Positions 63,494 to 64,000 of a stretch of 64,000 bases of DNA are shown one piece after another. The stretch is from assembly GCA_036382775.1 (NCBI GenBank), contig DASVHD010000029.1, forward strand, positions 176,303-240,302, in the 5' to 3' direction. Position 1 is the first letter of the stretch; each line of letters starts with the position of its first letter. The DNA is from a bacterium. Its GTDB lineage: Bacteria > Hydrothermota > Tepidihabitantia > SM23-42 > JAOAFX01. Both the position numbers and the translations under genes were made by a program. The notes beneath the pieces were generated by a model. That model made no database searches, had not been told where the DNA came from, and saw nothing but the letters and a program-made list of their open reading frames with translations.

Positions 63494-64000
63494 TCAATCC
63501 GGACCGTAGTTGTTCAGTATTTTTACGATCGCGGTGCGGGACAATTGAAACGCCCGCGCAAGTTCCTGCGCCTTGTAGCCATGCTCGTGGTGCAAAGCAT
63601 GAATTATTTTCTGCCGCACATGGCGTGCGGTTCTGCCCCGGGGCGCCAATAATACATTTTCCGTTACGCCATATTCTTTAATCGCTTTCATTAATATTTT
63701 ATCAGTCTGGCCGATCATTATTTTCCTGTCACCCCAGTCAACCGGTCCATTGTCGCGGTCCATAACAAACCGTTGGTAATCTTCAATCGCCTCTTTTCTT
63801 TGGCCGAACTGATCAAAGATAATATCGTATTTTAGAAAATCGTTTTTCTCCAAACCAATGTAAATGCGATAACTGGTCCAGGGATAATCCCTGGGATCGC
63901 TCACCAGCCGCGCCTCCAGGGCCTGGCGATGGATATACCGCGTCAGCCAGATACCATATTCATTGGCCTGCACAATGCGATTATTGAACCGTTCGCCGAA
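63494..64000 (-). mobile_element. REP-associated tyrosine transposase (RAYT), 5' end outside window
   Basis: Open from the window edge to the stop at 63494, about 168 residues seen. RAYT/IS200-type landmarks: FGERFNNRIVQANEYGIWLTRYIHRQ and ARLVSDPRDYPWTSYRIYIG, the latter equal to the LNP.RAGLV..P..Y.WSSY block. The C-terminal part is a helix-turn-helix of the DnaA-C/Trp-repressor type (ELARAFQLSRTAIVKILN). The catalytic HUH and Tyr lie in the missing N-terminal part. RAYTs move or maintain REP palindromes; this window holds several palindromic families that could be its substrates (inference). Confidence 0.8.

Overview
The window looks like a chromosomal, origin-proximal stretch of an uncultivated diderm bacterium. 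Pointers to a diderm are a TonB-dependent receptor, several signal-peptidase-II lipoproteins, outer-membrane beta-barrel-like proteins and a type IX-style C-terminal sorting domain. The mix (T9SS-like tail, MglA/MglB, Kelch and propeller lipoproteins, 23S-5S unlinked to 16S, bL25 of the CTC type) resembles candidate division WOR-3/Stahlbacteria or another FCB-affiliated lineage. That is an impression from gene content only.

Layout. 1-15.2 kb: accessory region holding four large surface proteins that share one N-terminal module but carry different passengers (Kelch; tail-fibre-like; two Hep_Hag/YadA-head-like repeat arrays), plus KhpA and a radical SAM protein. 15.2-23.4 kb: plus-strand metabolic and maturation genes (YjbQ, TldD/TldE, EamA, ApbE, AmrS, DUF4321-like, aldehyde dehydrogenase). 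23.7-28.6 kb: minus-strand housekeeping run ychF-pth-rplY-prs-tRNA-Gln-ispE-rlpA. 28.9-31.5 kb: dnaA and dnaN with DnaA-box-like sites on both sides of dnaA, a likely oriC. 32.2-35.6 kb: 23S-5S operon with two tandem consensus promoters and no 16S. 35.7-49.2 kb: methionine-sulfoxide-reductase-like GAF protein, propeller lipoproteins, metallophosphoesterase, MntP, TonB receptor and esterase. 49.2-56.5 kb: mglB-mglA, zinc protein, dnaE, a perfect parS site, thioredoxin-like, TlpA-like and OsmC genes, and an HTH regulator. 56.6-59.0 kb: a polyamine-type operon (ornithine/lysine decarboxylase plus deoxyhypusine-synthase homologue) behind a leaderless lysine-rich mini-ORF. 59.0-64.0 kb: aldo-keto reductase, tRNA-His/Lys/Arg, a T9SS-tailed protein and a truncated REP-associated transposase.

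Genes left of dnaA mostly run leftward and many to the right run rightward, and parS lies about 25 kb from dnaA. Both fit bidirectional replication from the dnaA locus.

Promoters are unusually readable. TTGACA-like and TATAAT-like boxes recur, most often with a 16-bp spacer. Several genes start 5-6 nt after the -10 box and so look leaderless. The intergenic DNA is full of dispersed palindromic repeats of several families. The least explained items are a repeated, hairpin-rich non-coding block between tRNA-Lys and tRNA-His, an inverted pair of about 60-bp elements flanking the rRNA operon, and an element attached to the 3' ends of three unrelated genes.
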